64,000 nucleotides of DNA from Palleronia sp. THAF1 (GCF_009363795.1 NZ_CP045420.1:2089001-2153000), one strand, 5' to 3'; positions 36,013 to 43,960 are shown, counted from the stretch's first letter. Notes: generated from the letters alone by a model not told the origin. Numbers and translations: made by a program.

Positions 36013-36878
36013 AGATCGCATTCATCGGCCTTGGAAACATGGGCTTGCCCATGGCGAAGAATTTGGCGGACGCAGGCCACGAGGTCACCGGCTTCGACAC
36101 CGCAACCGTTGATGCCCCCTTCCCCGTGGCCGACACCGCCGCGAAAGCGGTCGAGGGCGCGGATGTCGCCATATCCATGCTGCCCAACGGCTCCATTTTG
36201 CGCGCCGTCGCGGACGAGATCATCCCGGCGATGAAACCCGGCGCGGTGTTCCTCGACTGCTCTACCGTCGATGTGGAAAGCGCCCGTGCCGTTGCGGAAC
36301 AGGCAAATGCGGCCGGCCTTGGCGCGCTGGATGCGCCTGTCTCGGGCGGCATCGGCGGCGCGCAGGGCGGGACGCTGACCTTCATGATCGGCGGCGATCC
36401 GGCCGCGTTCAAGACCGCCACACCGCTGTTCGACATCATGGGTCAGAAGGCCGTGCACTGCGGGCAATCGGGCAACGGACAGGCGGCGAAGATCTGCAAC
36501 AACATGATCCTTGGGACCACGATGATCGTCACCTGCGAGGCCTTCGCGCTGGCCGACAAGCTGGGCCTCGACCGGCAGGCGATGTTCGACGTCGTCTCCA
36601 CCTCGTCGGGTTATTCGTGGTCCATGAACGCCTACTGCCCCGCGCCCGGCATCGGCCCGCAAAGCCCGGCGGACAACGACTACAAACCGGGCTTCGCCGC
36701 CGACCTGATGCTGAAGGACCTGTCGCTTGCCATGGATGCTGCAAAGAGCGCCGACGCAGATACGCCTTTGGGCCGTGCTGCACGCGAGCTCTATCGCACC
36801 TTCGTCGAGGAAGAGGACGGCAAAGGCCGCGATTTCTCAGCCATGCTGCCCAGATTGGAAAAGCGCGGCCATTCCTGA
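36009..36878 (+). CDS. mmsB: 3-hydroxyisobutyrate dehydrogenase
   Basis: A 289-residue NAD-dependent beta-hydroxyacid dehydrogenase. GLGNMG (7-12) binds the cofactor, DAPVSGGIGGAQGGTL is the substrate-binding signature, and the catalytic lysine lies in NGQAAKICNNM. It makes methylmalonate semialdehyde, the substrate of MmsA. Last gene of the series. Confidence 0.94.
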   Translation: MKIAFIGLGNMGLPMAKNLADAGHEVTGFDTATVDAPFPVADTAAKAVEGADVAISMLPNGSILRAVADEIIPAMKPGAVFLDCSTVDVESARAVAEQANAAGLGALDAPVSGGIGGAQGGTLTFMIGGDPAAFKTATPLFDIMGQKAVHCGQSGNGQAAKICNNMILGTTMIVTCEAFALADKLGLDRQAMFDVVSTSSGYSWSMNAYCPAPGIGPQSPADNDYKPGFAADLMLKDLSLAMDAAKSADADTPLGRAARELYRTFVEEEDGKGRDFSAMLPRLEKRGHS

Positions 36879-36883
36879 CCGCG

Positions 36884-36938
36884 CTCTTCACCGTTCTCGA
36901 AATACCTCGGGGTGTGGGGCAGAGCCCCACGATACCCC
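36884..36938 (-). repeat. Dispersed GC-rich repeat, copy 4
   Basis: On the minus strand: TGGGGCTCTGCCCCACA stem, then CCCCGAGGTATTTCGAGAACGGTGAAG. It lies between the convergent mmsB and dctM genes and aligns along its length with copy 3. Confidence 0.6.
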
Positions 36939-38387
36939 TTAGTTCGTAATGATCTCTGGCCCCATGAAGGTCGTCGGCAACCAGGTCGACAGGAACGGGA
37001 TGTAGGTCACCAGGATCAGGAACACGAAGAGTACCGCGAGGAACGGCAGGGCCGCGCGAACGACGCCCATCACCGGCATGTTCGCGACGCCGGAGGTGAC
37101 GAACAGGTTCAGGCCCACCGGAGGCGTGATCATCCCGATTTCCATGTTCACGACCATGATGATGCCCAAGTGGATCGGGTCGATCCCAAGCTGGATCGCG
37201 ATGGGGAACACCAGCGGGGCGACGATGACGATGAGGCCCGACGGCTCCATGAACTGACCGCCGATCAGCAGGATGACGTTCACGATCACAAGGAACATGA
37301 TCGGCCCGAAGCCCGCGTCCAGCATCGCGCCTGCGATATGCTGCGGGATCTGCTCATCCGTCAGAACGTGCTTCAGGATCAGCGCGTTGGCGATGATGAA
37401 CATCAGGGTGACGGTCAGCTTACCGGCCTCGAACAGCGTGTCTCGCGTGTCGGGGTGGAAGAAGGCCGTGATCAACGCCCAAGGCTTTTCCAGCAGCGTC
37501 GACTTCTCTTGCATCGGCACCTCGGCGGCGCCGACCGAGCGTGCGCCCGGCTCTTCGACCATTGCCGACATCGCCGGAGCGCCCGCGCGACCGGCGGCCA
37601 GCGGCCCCATGTCACGGTAGACGAAGCAGGCGATGAAGAAGGCGTAGACCGATGCGACGGCGGCGGCCTCGGTCGGGGTGAAGATACCGCCGTAGATGCC
37701 GCCCAGGATGATGACGATCAGGAACAGACCCCAAGCCGCTTCGCGGCCCGACTCCCAGACCTCTCCCCAGCCCTTCCACTCGCCCTTCGGCAGGTTCTTG
37801 ACCTTGGCGATGATGTAGATCGTGGTCATCAACATGAAGCCAGCCATCAGGCCCGGGATCACGCCCGCAAGGAACATGCGCCCGACGGAAACGTCAGTGG
37901 CGGATGCGTAGACCACCATGACAATGGACGGCGGGATCAGGATGCCCAGCGTGCCGGCGTTACAGATGACGCCTGCCGCAAAATCGCGGGAGTAGCCAAC
38001 CTGCCGCATGCCTGCGATCACGATCGTACCGATGGCGACGACGGTGGCGGGGGAAGAGCCGGACAGGGCCGCGAACATCATGCAGGCGAAGACACCCGCG
38101 ATGGCCAGCCCGCCCGGCAAGTGCCCGACAATGGCGATGGAAAAACGAATGATCCGCGCCGCCACACCGCCGGTGGACATGAAGCTGGAGGCCAAGATGA
38201 AGAACGGGATTGCGAGCAGCGTGTAATGGCCCGCCATCGCCTGATAGAAGCTTTGTGCAATGGACGCCAGCGAGGTGTCAGAGAAGGCCAGCAGGAACAG
38301 AATAGATGACAGACCCAGGCTGATGGCGATGGGCACGCCGATCAGAAGAAGACCGATCACCATGCTGAAAAGGATAATGACGTCCAT
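36939..38387 (-). CDS. dctM: TRAP transporter large permease
   Basis: A 482-residue inner-membrane protein with about 12 hydrophobic segments. DctM marks are GVPIAISLGLSSILFLL, SGSSPATVVAIGTI, and GMITPPVGLNLFV. A long cytoplasmic insert (about residues 235-300, EEPGARSVGAAEVPMQEKS) is unusual compared with the standard ~430-residue form. It forms the sodium-driven translocation subunit with DctQ. Last gene of dctPQM. Confidence 0.93.
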   Translation of the reverse strand: MDVIILFSMVIGLLLIGVPIAISLGLSSILFLLAFSDTSLASIAQSFYQAMAGHYTLLAIPFFILASSFMSTGGVAARIIRFSIAIVGHLPGGLAIAGVFACMMFAALSGSSPATVVAIGTIVIAGMRQVGYSRDFAAGVICNAGTLGILIPPSIVMVVYASATDVSVGRMFLAGVIPGLMAGFMLMTTIYIIAKVKNLPKGEWKGWGEVWESGREAAWGLFLIVIILGGIYGGIFTPTEAAAVASVYAFFIACFVYRDMGPLAAGRAGAPAMSAMVEEPGARSVGAAEVPMQEKSTLLEKPWALITAFFHPDTRDTLFEAGKLTVTLMFIIANALILKHVLTDEQIPQHIAGAMLDAGFGPIMFLVIVNVILLIGGQFMEPSGLIVIVAPLVFPIAIQLGIDPIHLGIIMVVNMEIGMITPPVGLNLFVTSGVANMPVMGVVRAALPFLAVLFVFLILVTYIPFLSTWLPTTFMGPEIITN

Positions 38388-38390
38388 GGC

Positions 38391-39080
38391 CTAACCCTCT
38401 TGTTCTTTGAGTTTGGCCTGCGCCTCTGCGACGTTGTCTTCGGCCTCGTGGCTGACGATGAAGCTTTGACGGGTGCCGCGTGCGACGCCGATGAAGGCCT
38501 GCACCAGACGGAAGATCAGCAGTGCCACGCCGACCGGCAGCATGGTGTAGCCAACTACCCGAGGCAGCTTCTCATACTCTTCACCCATGTTGATGAGCGG
38601 CTCCAACCAGTTGAACAGGCCGATCATCGGCACCTGATCGGTGATGTACCACGCTTGATCGCGGGTCTGCTCGAACCCTGTCGGAAACCAGCGGCCCGAC
38701 GTGCGATCCAGTGAGGCGTAAGGCGCCCAGTAGTCCCACGCGCCTTTCATCAGCAAAAGCGCGTAGATCAGGCAGACGACACCGGCCACGATGGTCAGGG
38801 CAAAGCGCGGCCCCTTGGGCATGACGTTCAACAAAGCGTCCACACCAAGGTGTGCGGTAACTTTCACGCAGTAGCTGATGCCGAACAGAACCAGCCACGC
38901 GAACAGGATCAGCGTCACTTCCAGTCCCCAGATGAGCGAGTCGTTGAAGACGTAGCGCAGCACGACGTTGATAAAGGTGACCATCGTCATCCCGCCCAAC
39001 AGGATCGCGATCATCGTGCGTTCGAAATTATCGACAGTGCGGGCAAAGCGACCCTGTGGCGGTACGTGTTTGCTGGACAT
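38391..39080 (-). CDS. dctQ: TRAP transporter small permease
   Basis: A 229-residue protein with four membrane helices of the DctQ type (RTMIAILLGGMTMVTFINVVLRYVF, ILFAWLVLFGISYCVK). It is longer than the usual 160-190 residues because of a hydrophilic insert around residues 125-165 (SLDRTSGRWFPTGFEQTRDQ) and a charged C-terminal tail. GGGAGGGAAAG precedes the chosen start. Three bases separate it from dctM. Confidence 0.9.
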   Translation of the reverse strand: MSSKHVPPQGRFARTVDNFERTMIAILLGGMTMVTFINVVLRYVFNDSLIWGLEVTLILFAWLVLFGISYCVKVTAHLGVDALLNVMPKGPRFALTIVAGVVCLIYALLLMKGAWDYWAPYASLDRTSGRWFPTGFEQTRDQAWYITDQVPMIGLFNWLEPLINMGEEYEKLPRVVGYTMLPVGVALLIFRLVQAFIGVARGTRQSFIVSHEAEDNVAEAQAKLKEQEG

Positions 39081-39190
39081 CTTTCCCTCCCCAAGGACCA
39101 ACCGTTGCGCCGGTCCGCGACGACACCCCGCACAAGGCGGGGCCACCACGGAAACCGGCCGCGCCCCGAAGGACGCGACCAATGATCAGC

Positions 39191-40207
39191 TTAAGAGCCG
39201 GAGACCTGCGCGTTGAACTCCTGCGCGGCATCGATGTTTTCCTGACCGACATCACCCACGAACTGCTCCCACACGGGCTTCATGGCATCGACCCAAGCCT
39301 GCCGCTGGGCATCGTCCAACTCGCGGATTTCGGCACCCGCATCCAGCGTGGCCTGACGGGCGTCGGCGTCCACCTGCGCCACGGCAGCGTTTCGTTCGTT
39401 CGTGACCTCGTCGAGGATCGTCACGAACTGATCGCGTACATCGGCATCAAGACCGTCCAGCCAGTCAACGGAAGCCACGACAAGATAGTCGATGATGCCA
39501 TGGTTGGTTTCGGTGATGCCGTCCTGAACTTCGAAGAACTTCTGGCCGTAGATGTTGGACCAGGTGTTTTCCTGACCGTCCACAACACCCTGCTGCAGGG
39601 CGCCGTACACTTCCGAGAAAGCCATTGGCTGAGGCGAGGCATCCAGCGCTTCCATCTGCGCGACCAGCACGTCAGAGGGCTGAACGCGGAACTTCAGGCC
39701 AGCGGCATCTTCGGGCATTTCCAGCGGCACGTTGGCAGAGAACTGTTTCATGCCATTATGCCAGAATTCCAGGCCCTGCAGGCCGCGGCGCTGCATGGAA
39801 TCAAGCATCGCCTGACCGGTGTCAGAGTTCTGGAAAGCATCGACCGCATCGATATTCGCGAACATGAACGGCAGGTCGAACAGACGGAATTCTTTGGTGA
39901 ACGCCTCGAACTTCGACAGCGAAGGGGCAGCCAGTTGAACGTCGCCCTGAAGCATCGCTTCCAGCACCTGGTCGTCGTTGTAGAGCGTGGAGTTCGGGTA
40001 GACCTCCATGCATGCGGTGCCGTCCATCTCGGTGTTCACGCGCTCTTGCAGAAGCGAGGCGGCGATGCCCTTGGGGTGGCGGTCGGTGTTGGTGACGTGT
40101 GCGAACTTGATGACCATCTCGCCATCATCGCAGCCCGCGCTCTCTTGTGCGAACGTCGCGGTTGCTGTCAGTGCCAGAGCCACGGCAGTAGTGGTGAAAA
40201 GCTTCAT
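39191..40207 (-). CDS. dctP: TRAP transporter substrate-binding protein
   Basis: A 338-residue periplasmic DctP-family protein with signal peptide ending TFA-Q (about residue 20). FRLFDLPFMFANIDAVDAF, GLKFRVQPSDVLVAQMEALDASPQPMAFSEVYGALQQGVVDGQENTWSNIY carry the carboxylate-binding arginine and the conserved family core. The ligand is likely an organic acid, exact identity unknown. GGGAGGAAACC precedes the ATG. An insertion sequence lies 203 bases upstream. Confidence 0.93.
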   Translation of the reverse strand: MKLFTTTAVALALTATATFAQESAGCDDGEMVIKFAHVTNTDRHPKGIAASLLQERVNTEMDGTACMEVYPNSTLYNDDQVLEAMLQGDVQLAAPSLSKFEAFTKEFRLFDLPFMFANIDAVDAFQNSDTGQAMLDSMQRRGLQGLEFWHNGMKQFSANVPLEMPEDAAGLKFRVQPSDVLVAQMEALDASPQPMAFSEVYGALQQGVVDGQENTWSNIYGQKFFEVQDGITETNHGIIDYLVVASVDWLDGLDADVRDQFVTILDEVTNERNAAVAQVDADARQATLDAGAEIRELDDAQRQAWVDAMKPVWEQFVGDVGQENIDAAQEFNAQVSGS

Positions 40208-40410
40208 GGTTTCCTCCCAGAAAATCAGCGCCGTCTTTTTTGCAGCGATGCGGTAAGATGCATCAATGGTTCTGCTTGGCGCAAGGAGGTTTCGCTAACA
40301 CTAGCGTCAGGACGTGTCTCAGGCTGGTTCAGAACGATCTCATGAAACTTCGCGAAATCACCATTTGTCATGCCGAAAGCCTTATAGGCTGGCCTTTTTT
40401 GCCGCAGACC
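40208..40410. other. Upstream region of dctP up to the insertion sequence
   Basis: No gene is supported. It must contain the dctP promoter unless transcription comes from the adjacent insertion sequence. A 79-codon minus-strand frame here starts inside the insertion sequence and has no recognisable family. Confidence 0.4.
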
Positions 40411-41462
40411 GGCTTTGTTGCGCAAAGGAGGTGAGGGGCGCACTTCCCCTTTCCCCAGACGCACTTATCCCACGGGCTCGGTGACAGGTATGCCGAGCGC
40501 GGTGTAGCCGTTCAGGACGGCAGCGCGGATCTGGAGCTCGGCGACTTGGCGATCGAAGTCGCGTGCCATGAGGCTCTGCCCCAGCAGCTTCACGCAATGC
40601 ATCTTCGTCTCGGCGCGGCTTCGGCGGTGATAGCCGGTCCATTTTCGCCAGATGGCGCGGCCGAGGTATCTCGAGGCGCGCAGAGCCTCGTTCCGGGCGA
40701 TGGCCCCCGCGGTCGACGGCTTCCACGGCTTGGCGTTCTTGCGTGGCGGTATGACAGCATCGGCGCCGCGGTCGGCGACGGCGTCGTGGCACCTGCGCGT
40801 GTCATAGGCTCCGTCTGCCGTGACTGAGCCGATCTCCACATCAGCGGGGATCTGGTCAAGAAGCTCAGGCAGCATGGGCGCGTCCCCGATGTGGCTACCG
40901 GTGATCTCGATGGCACGGATCTCCAGCGTCTGTTCATCGACACCGATGTGGATCTTGCGCCACAGACGGCGTTTCGCGCCGCCATGCTTGCGCGCATGCC
41001 ACTCGCCTTCGCCCTCGGCCTTGATGCCGGTGCTGTCGATCAACAGGTTCAGCGGTCCCTGCGAGCCGCGGTAGGGGATGGTCACGGCCAAGGTCTTCTG
41101 GCGTCGGCTCAGCGTGCTGAAATCCGGCACCGTCCAGTCGAGGCCGAGCAAGCGGAGCAGGCTCTCAACGAACCCGGTCGTCTGCCGGAGGGCCATGCCG
41201 AAGAGCACCTTCATCGTCAGGCACGTCTGGATCGCGGCATCGCTATACTGCGGCTGCCTGCCTCGCTTTCCGGTTGGCGGTGGCACCCAGACCATGCCCG
41301 GGTCGAACCAGATCGTCAGGGAGCCGCGCTGCTTCAGCGCTTCGTTGTAGGCCGGCCAGTTCTTGGTCTTGTAGGTCGGCGGGATAGGTCTGCTCATCCA
41401 GGCCAGCTACCACACTGGATTCACGAGATGAATCCCTCGCTCGACCTTTGCGCAACAAAGCC
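40411..41462 (-). mobile_element. Intact IS5 family element, IS903-like (1052 bp)
   Basis: Both ends carry the perfect 18-bp terminal inverted repeat GGCTTTGTTGCGCAAAGG (40411-40428 and 41445-41462), close to the IS903 type. One transposase fills the interior. The nine bases flanking each side (CCGCAGACC and GATCGGGAT) differ, so the expected 9-bp target duplication is absent. The right end interrupts an integrase gene. Confidence 0.93.
40465..41397 (-). CDS. IS5 family (IS903 group) transposase
   Basis: A 310-residue DDE transposase that appears intact. It has the N-terminal KTKNWPAYNEALKQRGSLTIWFD block, the first catalytic Asp in LLIDSTGIK, the second in VTADGAYDTRRCHD, and the glutamate-containing YHRRSRAETKMHCVKLLG. 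No internal stops or hairpin inserts, unlike the neighbouring elements. It points toward dctP. Confidence 0.94.
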   Translation of the reverse strand: MSRPIPPTYKTKNWPAYNEALKQRGSLTIWFDPGMVWVPPPTGKRGRQPQYSDAAIQTCLTMKVLFGMALRQTTGFVESLLRLLGLDWTVPDFSTLSRRQKTLAVTIPYRGSQGPLNLLIDSTGIKAEGEGEWHARKHGGAKRRLWRKIHIGVDEQTLEIRAIEITGSHIGDAPMLPELLDQIPADVEIGSVTADGAYDTRRCHDAVADRGADAVIPPRKNAKPWKPSTAGAIARNEALRASRYLGRAIWRKWTGYHRRSRAETKMHCVKLLGQSLMARDFDRQVAELQIRAAVLNGYTALGIPVTEPVG

Positions 41463-42156
41463 GATCGGGATGACCGATGTCGTCGTAGAAGCGCGAAAGC
41501 ATCCCAGAAAGATAGTGGAAATCTTTGTTTGCAGTCTGGCTCGTCTGGCCCTCCGCGGCGATGCGGTCTCGCCACCACTTGCGATGCTGGCGTGCCTCTG
41601 CCGGGCCGATCGAGACTACCGAACGGTCGCCGCCGATCGCCGCCATCAGGTTCTTCACCGCGCGCTTGCGAGGGTTCCGCCACAGTCGCATCTGCTGTCC
41701 ACTCTTGAAGCGGTTGTCGTGAGCGGAGATGGCCTCAACACGGTCCACGAGATCGGACAACCTCAGCTGCGGCTCTTCAGCGCCACCCAAAACGCCCACC
41801 GCCAGTTCGGTATCCGTCGATCCATCAGACCGCTGCGTGGCCTCAACCCGCGCGAGCATTTCCTGCAGCGGTCGCTCGGCGACTTGCGCCGCCGACACGA
41901 ACGAGAACCCGCGCATGTGCGCCAGATCCCGCGCTGCCCGGAAACGCGCTTCCGCATCCCCGTCACGTCCGGCCAGCCGCGCCTCCCACCCTTCGATATA
42001 GCCCGCCCAGACCGCCTCGGCCTTGCCAAGCGCCACGCTTCGTGAATCGGTCTTCAGACTTTCCCACAGAACCGGCCGCGACTCGACGCTCGCGTACCGC
42101 TTCGGCACCCGACGTTTGAGGTAGAAGGTTCGACCGCGAAGTATGACGTTCGACAT
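41463..42156 (-). pseudogene. Truncated tyrosine-type site-specific integrase
   Basis: The first 231 codons of a DUF6538-type phage/island integrase remain: N-terminal arm-binding region (MSNVILRGRTFYLKRRVPKRYASVE) and SAM-like core-binding domain (KRAVKNLMAAIGGDRSVVSIGPAEARQHRKWWRDRI). The frame then runs into the insertion sequence at 41462, and the catalytic domain with R-H-R-Y residues is missing; it is not found on the other side of the insertion. It lies 137 bases downstream of the 3' end of tRNA-Ser, the classic position of an integrase at its attachment site. Confidence 0.85.
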
Positions 42157-42293
42157 GACACATTCCGGCTTTTGGGTAGCAGAATGTGGTGCAGAATGGG
42201 TGGCAGATCAAGGGCGGCTGGGGGCCCTTCGCGGAGAAATAACCCTAAGTACTTGATCTTTAGCGGGCAGTAGAAGTCTGGATAAAGCCTTGG

Positions 42294-42383
42294 TGGCGGA
42301 GAGGAAGGGATTCGAACCCTCGAGACGGTTTCCCGCCTACACACTTTCCAGGCGTGCGCCTTCGACCACTCGGCCACCTCTCC
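42294..42383 (-). tRNA. tRNA-Ser (GGA)
   Basis: A 90-base class II tRNA: acceptor GGAGAGG/CCTCTCC, anticodon GGA in the CTGGAAA loop, long variable arm, GGTTCGAATCC T arm and encoded CCA. It is probably the attachment site for the element whose integrase remnant lies downstream. Confidence 0.96.
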
Positions 42384-42391
42384 GCCGGCGG

Positions 42392-42420
42392 GTCTAGCCG
42401 TTAGCGGTGGGGGAGTTCAA
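42392..42420 (-). promoter_or_regulatory. Candidate promoter of tRNA-Ser
   Basis: On the minus strand TTGAAC (-35) and CTAGAC (-10) lie 17 bases apart, and the -10 box ends eight bases before the tRNA 5' end. Confidence 0.5.
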
Positions 42421-42840
42421 GCGGTGTAGACTAGAAATCGTGCGACAAAATATGGCGCGGCGCGAGGTTCCGGACGTTTAGGCGAGACCTTCCGGACAGC
42501 CGCCCTACCTGGTCGCAGAAGACGGTGGCCATGCGGTCTACTCGTCATTGCATCGACACGGCATACTCGTACCAGACAAGCTGGATTCTCTGTTCCGTAG
42601 GTGAGCCCGCGTTTCGAATAACAGGGCACAGCAGTCCCTCAGTGACCGTATCCCACGAGAGATCAAAATTCGGCTCATACCCAAAGAGCCAGATGCGGGT
42701 GGGCGTCTGCCTCTGAGCTAGCTGGATCCGGGGGTAAATGGTGGGAAGCCCTTCCGCCGCCGCTACTGCCGATCGGTGAGATCGGCTTTGATCAAGGTTG
42801 GCGCAGAAATGCCTAGGCAAATCGCCGCGAGACGAACCGC
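42418..42840. other. Remnant block upstream of tRNA-Ser, unidentified
   Basis: No intact gene. A minus-strand frame ending at 42545 includes a protein-like stretch (TRIWLFGYEPNFDLSWDTVTEG, then SPTEQRIQLVWYEYAVSMQ) that I cannot place and may be the end of a degraded gene. A hairpin GCCGATC-GGTGA-GATCGGC lies at 42768-42786, just left of the IS5/IS427-type element. Confidence 0.35.
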
Positions 42841-42978
42841 TAGGGTCAGGACCCATAGCCAAAAGATGACGGTTGCTGCGAGGGCGATGGCTGAGAGGAA
42901 GACCGTGCGGCTTCTGTCGCAGCGGGTGGCGACGCGCCGCCAGTCTTTCAGACGACCGAACATGATCTCGCATCGCCG

Positions 42979-43015
42979 CCCGGCAGGGTTTTGCGAAGCA
43001 AAATTCCGAGAGGGG
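42979..43015 (-). repeat. Palindromic insert element, copy A
   Basis: 37 bases, on the plus strand CCCGGCAGGG then the hairpin TTTTGC-GAA-GCAAAATTCC and GAGAGGGG. It pairs over nine positions with one bulged T and one G-U. It shares both flanks and the length with copy B. Confidence 0.8.
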
Positions 43016-43049
43016 CGGCTGCGCTTTCGGTAGCGGCGCTGGTCCGTTG

Positions 43050-43086
43050 CCCGGCAGGGTCTTGCAAAGCAAGATCCCGAGAGGGG
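43050..43086 (-). repeat. Palindromic insert element, copy B
   Basis: 37 bases, on the plus strand CCCGGCA then GGGTCTTGC-AAA-GCAAGATCCC and GAGAGGGG. Nine pairs with one bulged T. It interrupts the transposase after TPVKY. Confidence 0.82.
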
Positions 43087-43463
43087 TATTTGACCGGGGT
43101 GTCGCGTGACCTCCGACTAGGGATGCAGGGCGTTATCTTCTTGTTGATAAGGCCTTCGCGGAACCAGTCCGCGTCGTAGCCCCGATCTCCCAAGAGCCAG
43201 TCGGCGTTGGGAAGGCTCCCCAGCAGCGCCCTTGCTCCGGTCTAGTCGCTGACCTGTCCCGCCGTCACGAAGAACCGAATGGGCCGCCCACCTGCGTCGG
43301 TAACAGCATGCAGTTTGGTGTTCCGTCCTCGGGCGAAACTGTCCCCGGACAGTTTCTTCACCCCTCGAACCCCTTCGTGCGGCCGATCAGGCGTCCACGC
43401 CCCCCTTTTTCGACCAAAGGCTTGAGGCCGTGCGGTGCGCCTTGAGATACGTCGCGTCCACTG

Positions 43464-43497
43464 CCGGCAGTGGTCTGTAAAGCAAACCACGAGAGGG
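43464..43497 (-). repeat. Palindromic insert element, copy C (diverged)
   Basis: On the plus strand CCGGCA then GTGGTCTGT-AAA-GCAAACCAC and GAGAGGG. The outer stem differs from copies A and B on both sides in a compensating way (GTGG with CCAC instead of GGG with CCC). It interrupts the transposase between NKTISI and DATYL. Confidence 0.75.
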
Positions 43498-43920
43498 ATG
43501 GAGATCGTCTTGTTGTCGGAGGCTTCCGCCGCCAGACCCGCCATTATCCGCGCGAACACGCCCATATCGCTCCACCGCTTCCAGCGGTTGTAGAAGGTCT
43601 TGTGCGGACCGTATTCCTCCGGGGCGTCCCTCCACCGCAAGCCATTCCGATTGATTAAGATAATCCCGCTCAGGACTCGCCGATCATCAACGCGGGGCAC
43701 GCCATGGCTCTTGGGAAAGTAAGGCCGCAGCCGCTCCATCTGAGCCTCGCTCAGCCAGTATAGATCGCTCATCTCGCCCCTTTTCGTTCAGGGGCGGTGA
43801 ATCACGCACGCCGCAGAGCCTCAAGCAGATCACTGGGTCCTGAACCTAAGAAGGAGCAGACGACATGAGGAAAAGCCGTTTCACCGAGGCCCAGATTATC
43901 GGGATGATCAAAGAGCAGGG

Positions 43921-43960
43921 TGAGGCGTGAGCCGCTACCGGTTCGAGGGCCACGCCGAAC
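43921..43960 (+). repeat. Hairpin-forming insert in IS3 orfA
   Basis: About 40 bases absent from normal IS3 orfA between KEQ and GLPTSE. GGCGTGAGCC (43924-43933) pairs with GGCCACGCC (43948-43956) over nine positions, leaving one bulged A, with a 14-base loop. It introduces a stop codon. Confidence 0.55.

Larger units (their letters stand above)
42853..43772 (-). pseudogene. IS5 (IS427 group) transposase, disrupted by palindromic inserts
   Basis: Start MSDLYWLSEAQMERLRPYFPKSHG at 43772 is typical of the group. The expected protein is recovered in pieces: first part to NKTISI, then in another frame DATYLKAHRTASSLWSKKGGVDA, then RNTKLHAVTDAGGRPIRFFVTAGQVSD with a stop, then GDRGYDADWFREGL...TPVKY, and finally MFGRLKDWRRVATRCDRSRTVFLSAIALAATVIFWL. 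Three inserts of about 37 bases (C, B and A from 5' to 3') fall between NKTISI and DATYL, after TPVKY, and just before the MFGRL block. None is a multiple of three, so the gene is dead. Confidence 0.87.
42841..43848 (-). mobile_element. Decayed IS5 family element, IS427-like
   Basis: Imperfect terminal inverted repeats are visible: TAGGGTCAGGACCCA at 42841-42855 and, read inward on the minus strand, TAGGTTCAGGACCCA at 43834-43848, matching at 14 of 15 positions. The interior is one transposase gene broken by three short palindromic inserts. Without these inserts the element would be about 0.9 kb, normal for this group. A TA dinucleotide at each end is consistent with the usual target. Confidence 0.8.

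Noticed and set aside
36912-38309. A 465-codon plus-strand frame opposite dctM
   Set aside because: Its product is a run of Asp, His, Arg and Gln typical of the antisense of a membrane protein; dctM is clear.
40225-40464. A 79-codon minus-strand frame between the insertion sequence and dctP
   Set aside because: It starts inside the insertion sequence end and runs into the dctP leader. No family resemblance and no ribosome-binding site; also not the missing half of the integrase.
40402-41471. Target-site duplication around the IS903-like element
   Set aside because: The flanking nine bases (CCGCAGACC and GATCGGGAT) do not match, nor do shorter flanks, so no duplication is claimed.
42294-42320. 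Second copy of the tRNA-Ser 3' end as a far attachment site
   Set aside because: I looked for a repeat of the GGAGAGGAAGGGATTCG region leftward to dctP and rightward to alaX and saw none, so no att pair is annotated.
42545-43072. A 175-codon frame across the end of the IS5/IS427-type transposase
   Set aside because: Its first half is an out-of-frame reading of the transposase and inserts A and B. Only the last ~60 codons look protein-like, and they are reported as an unplaced fragment.
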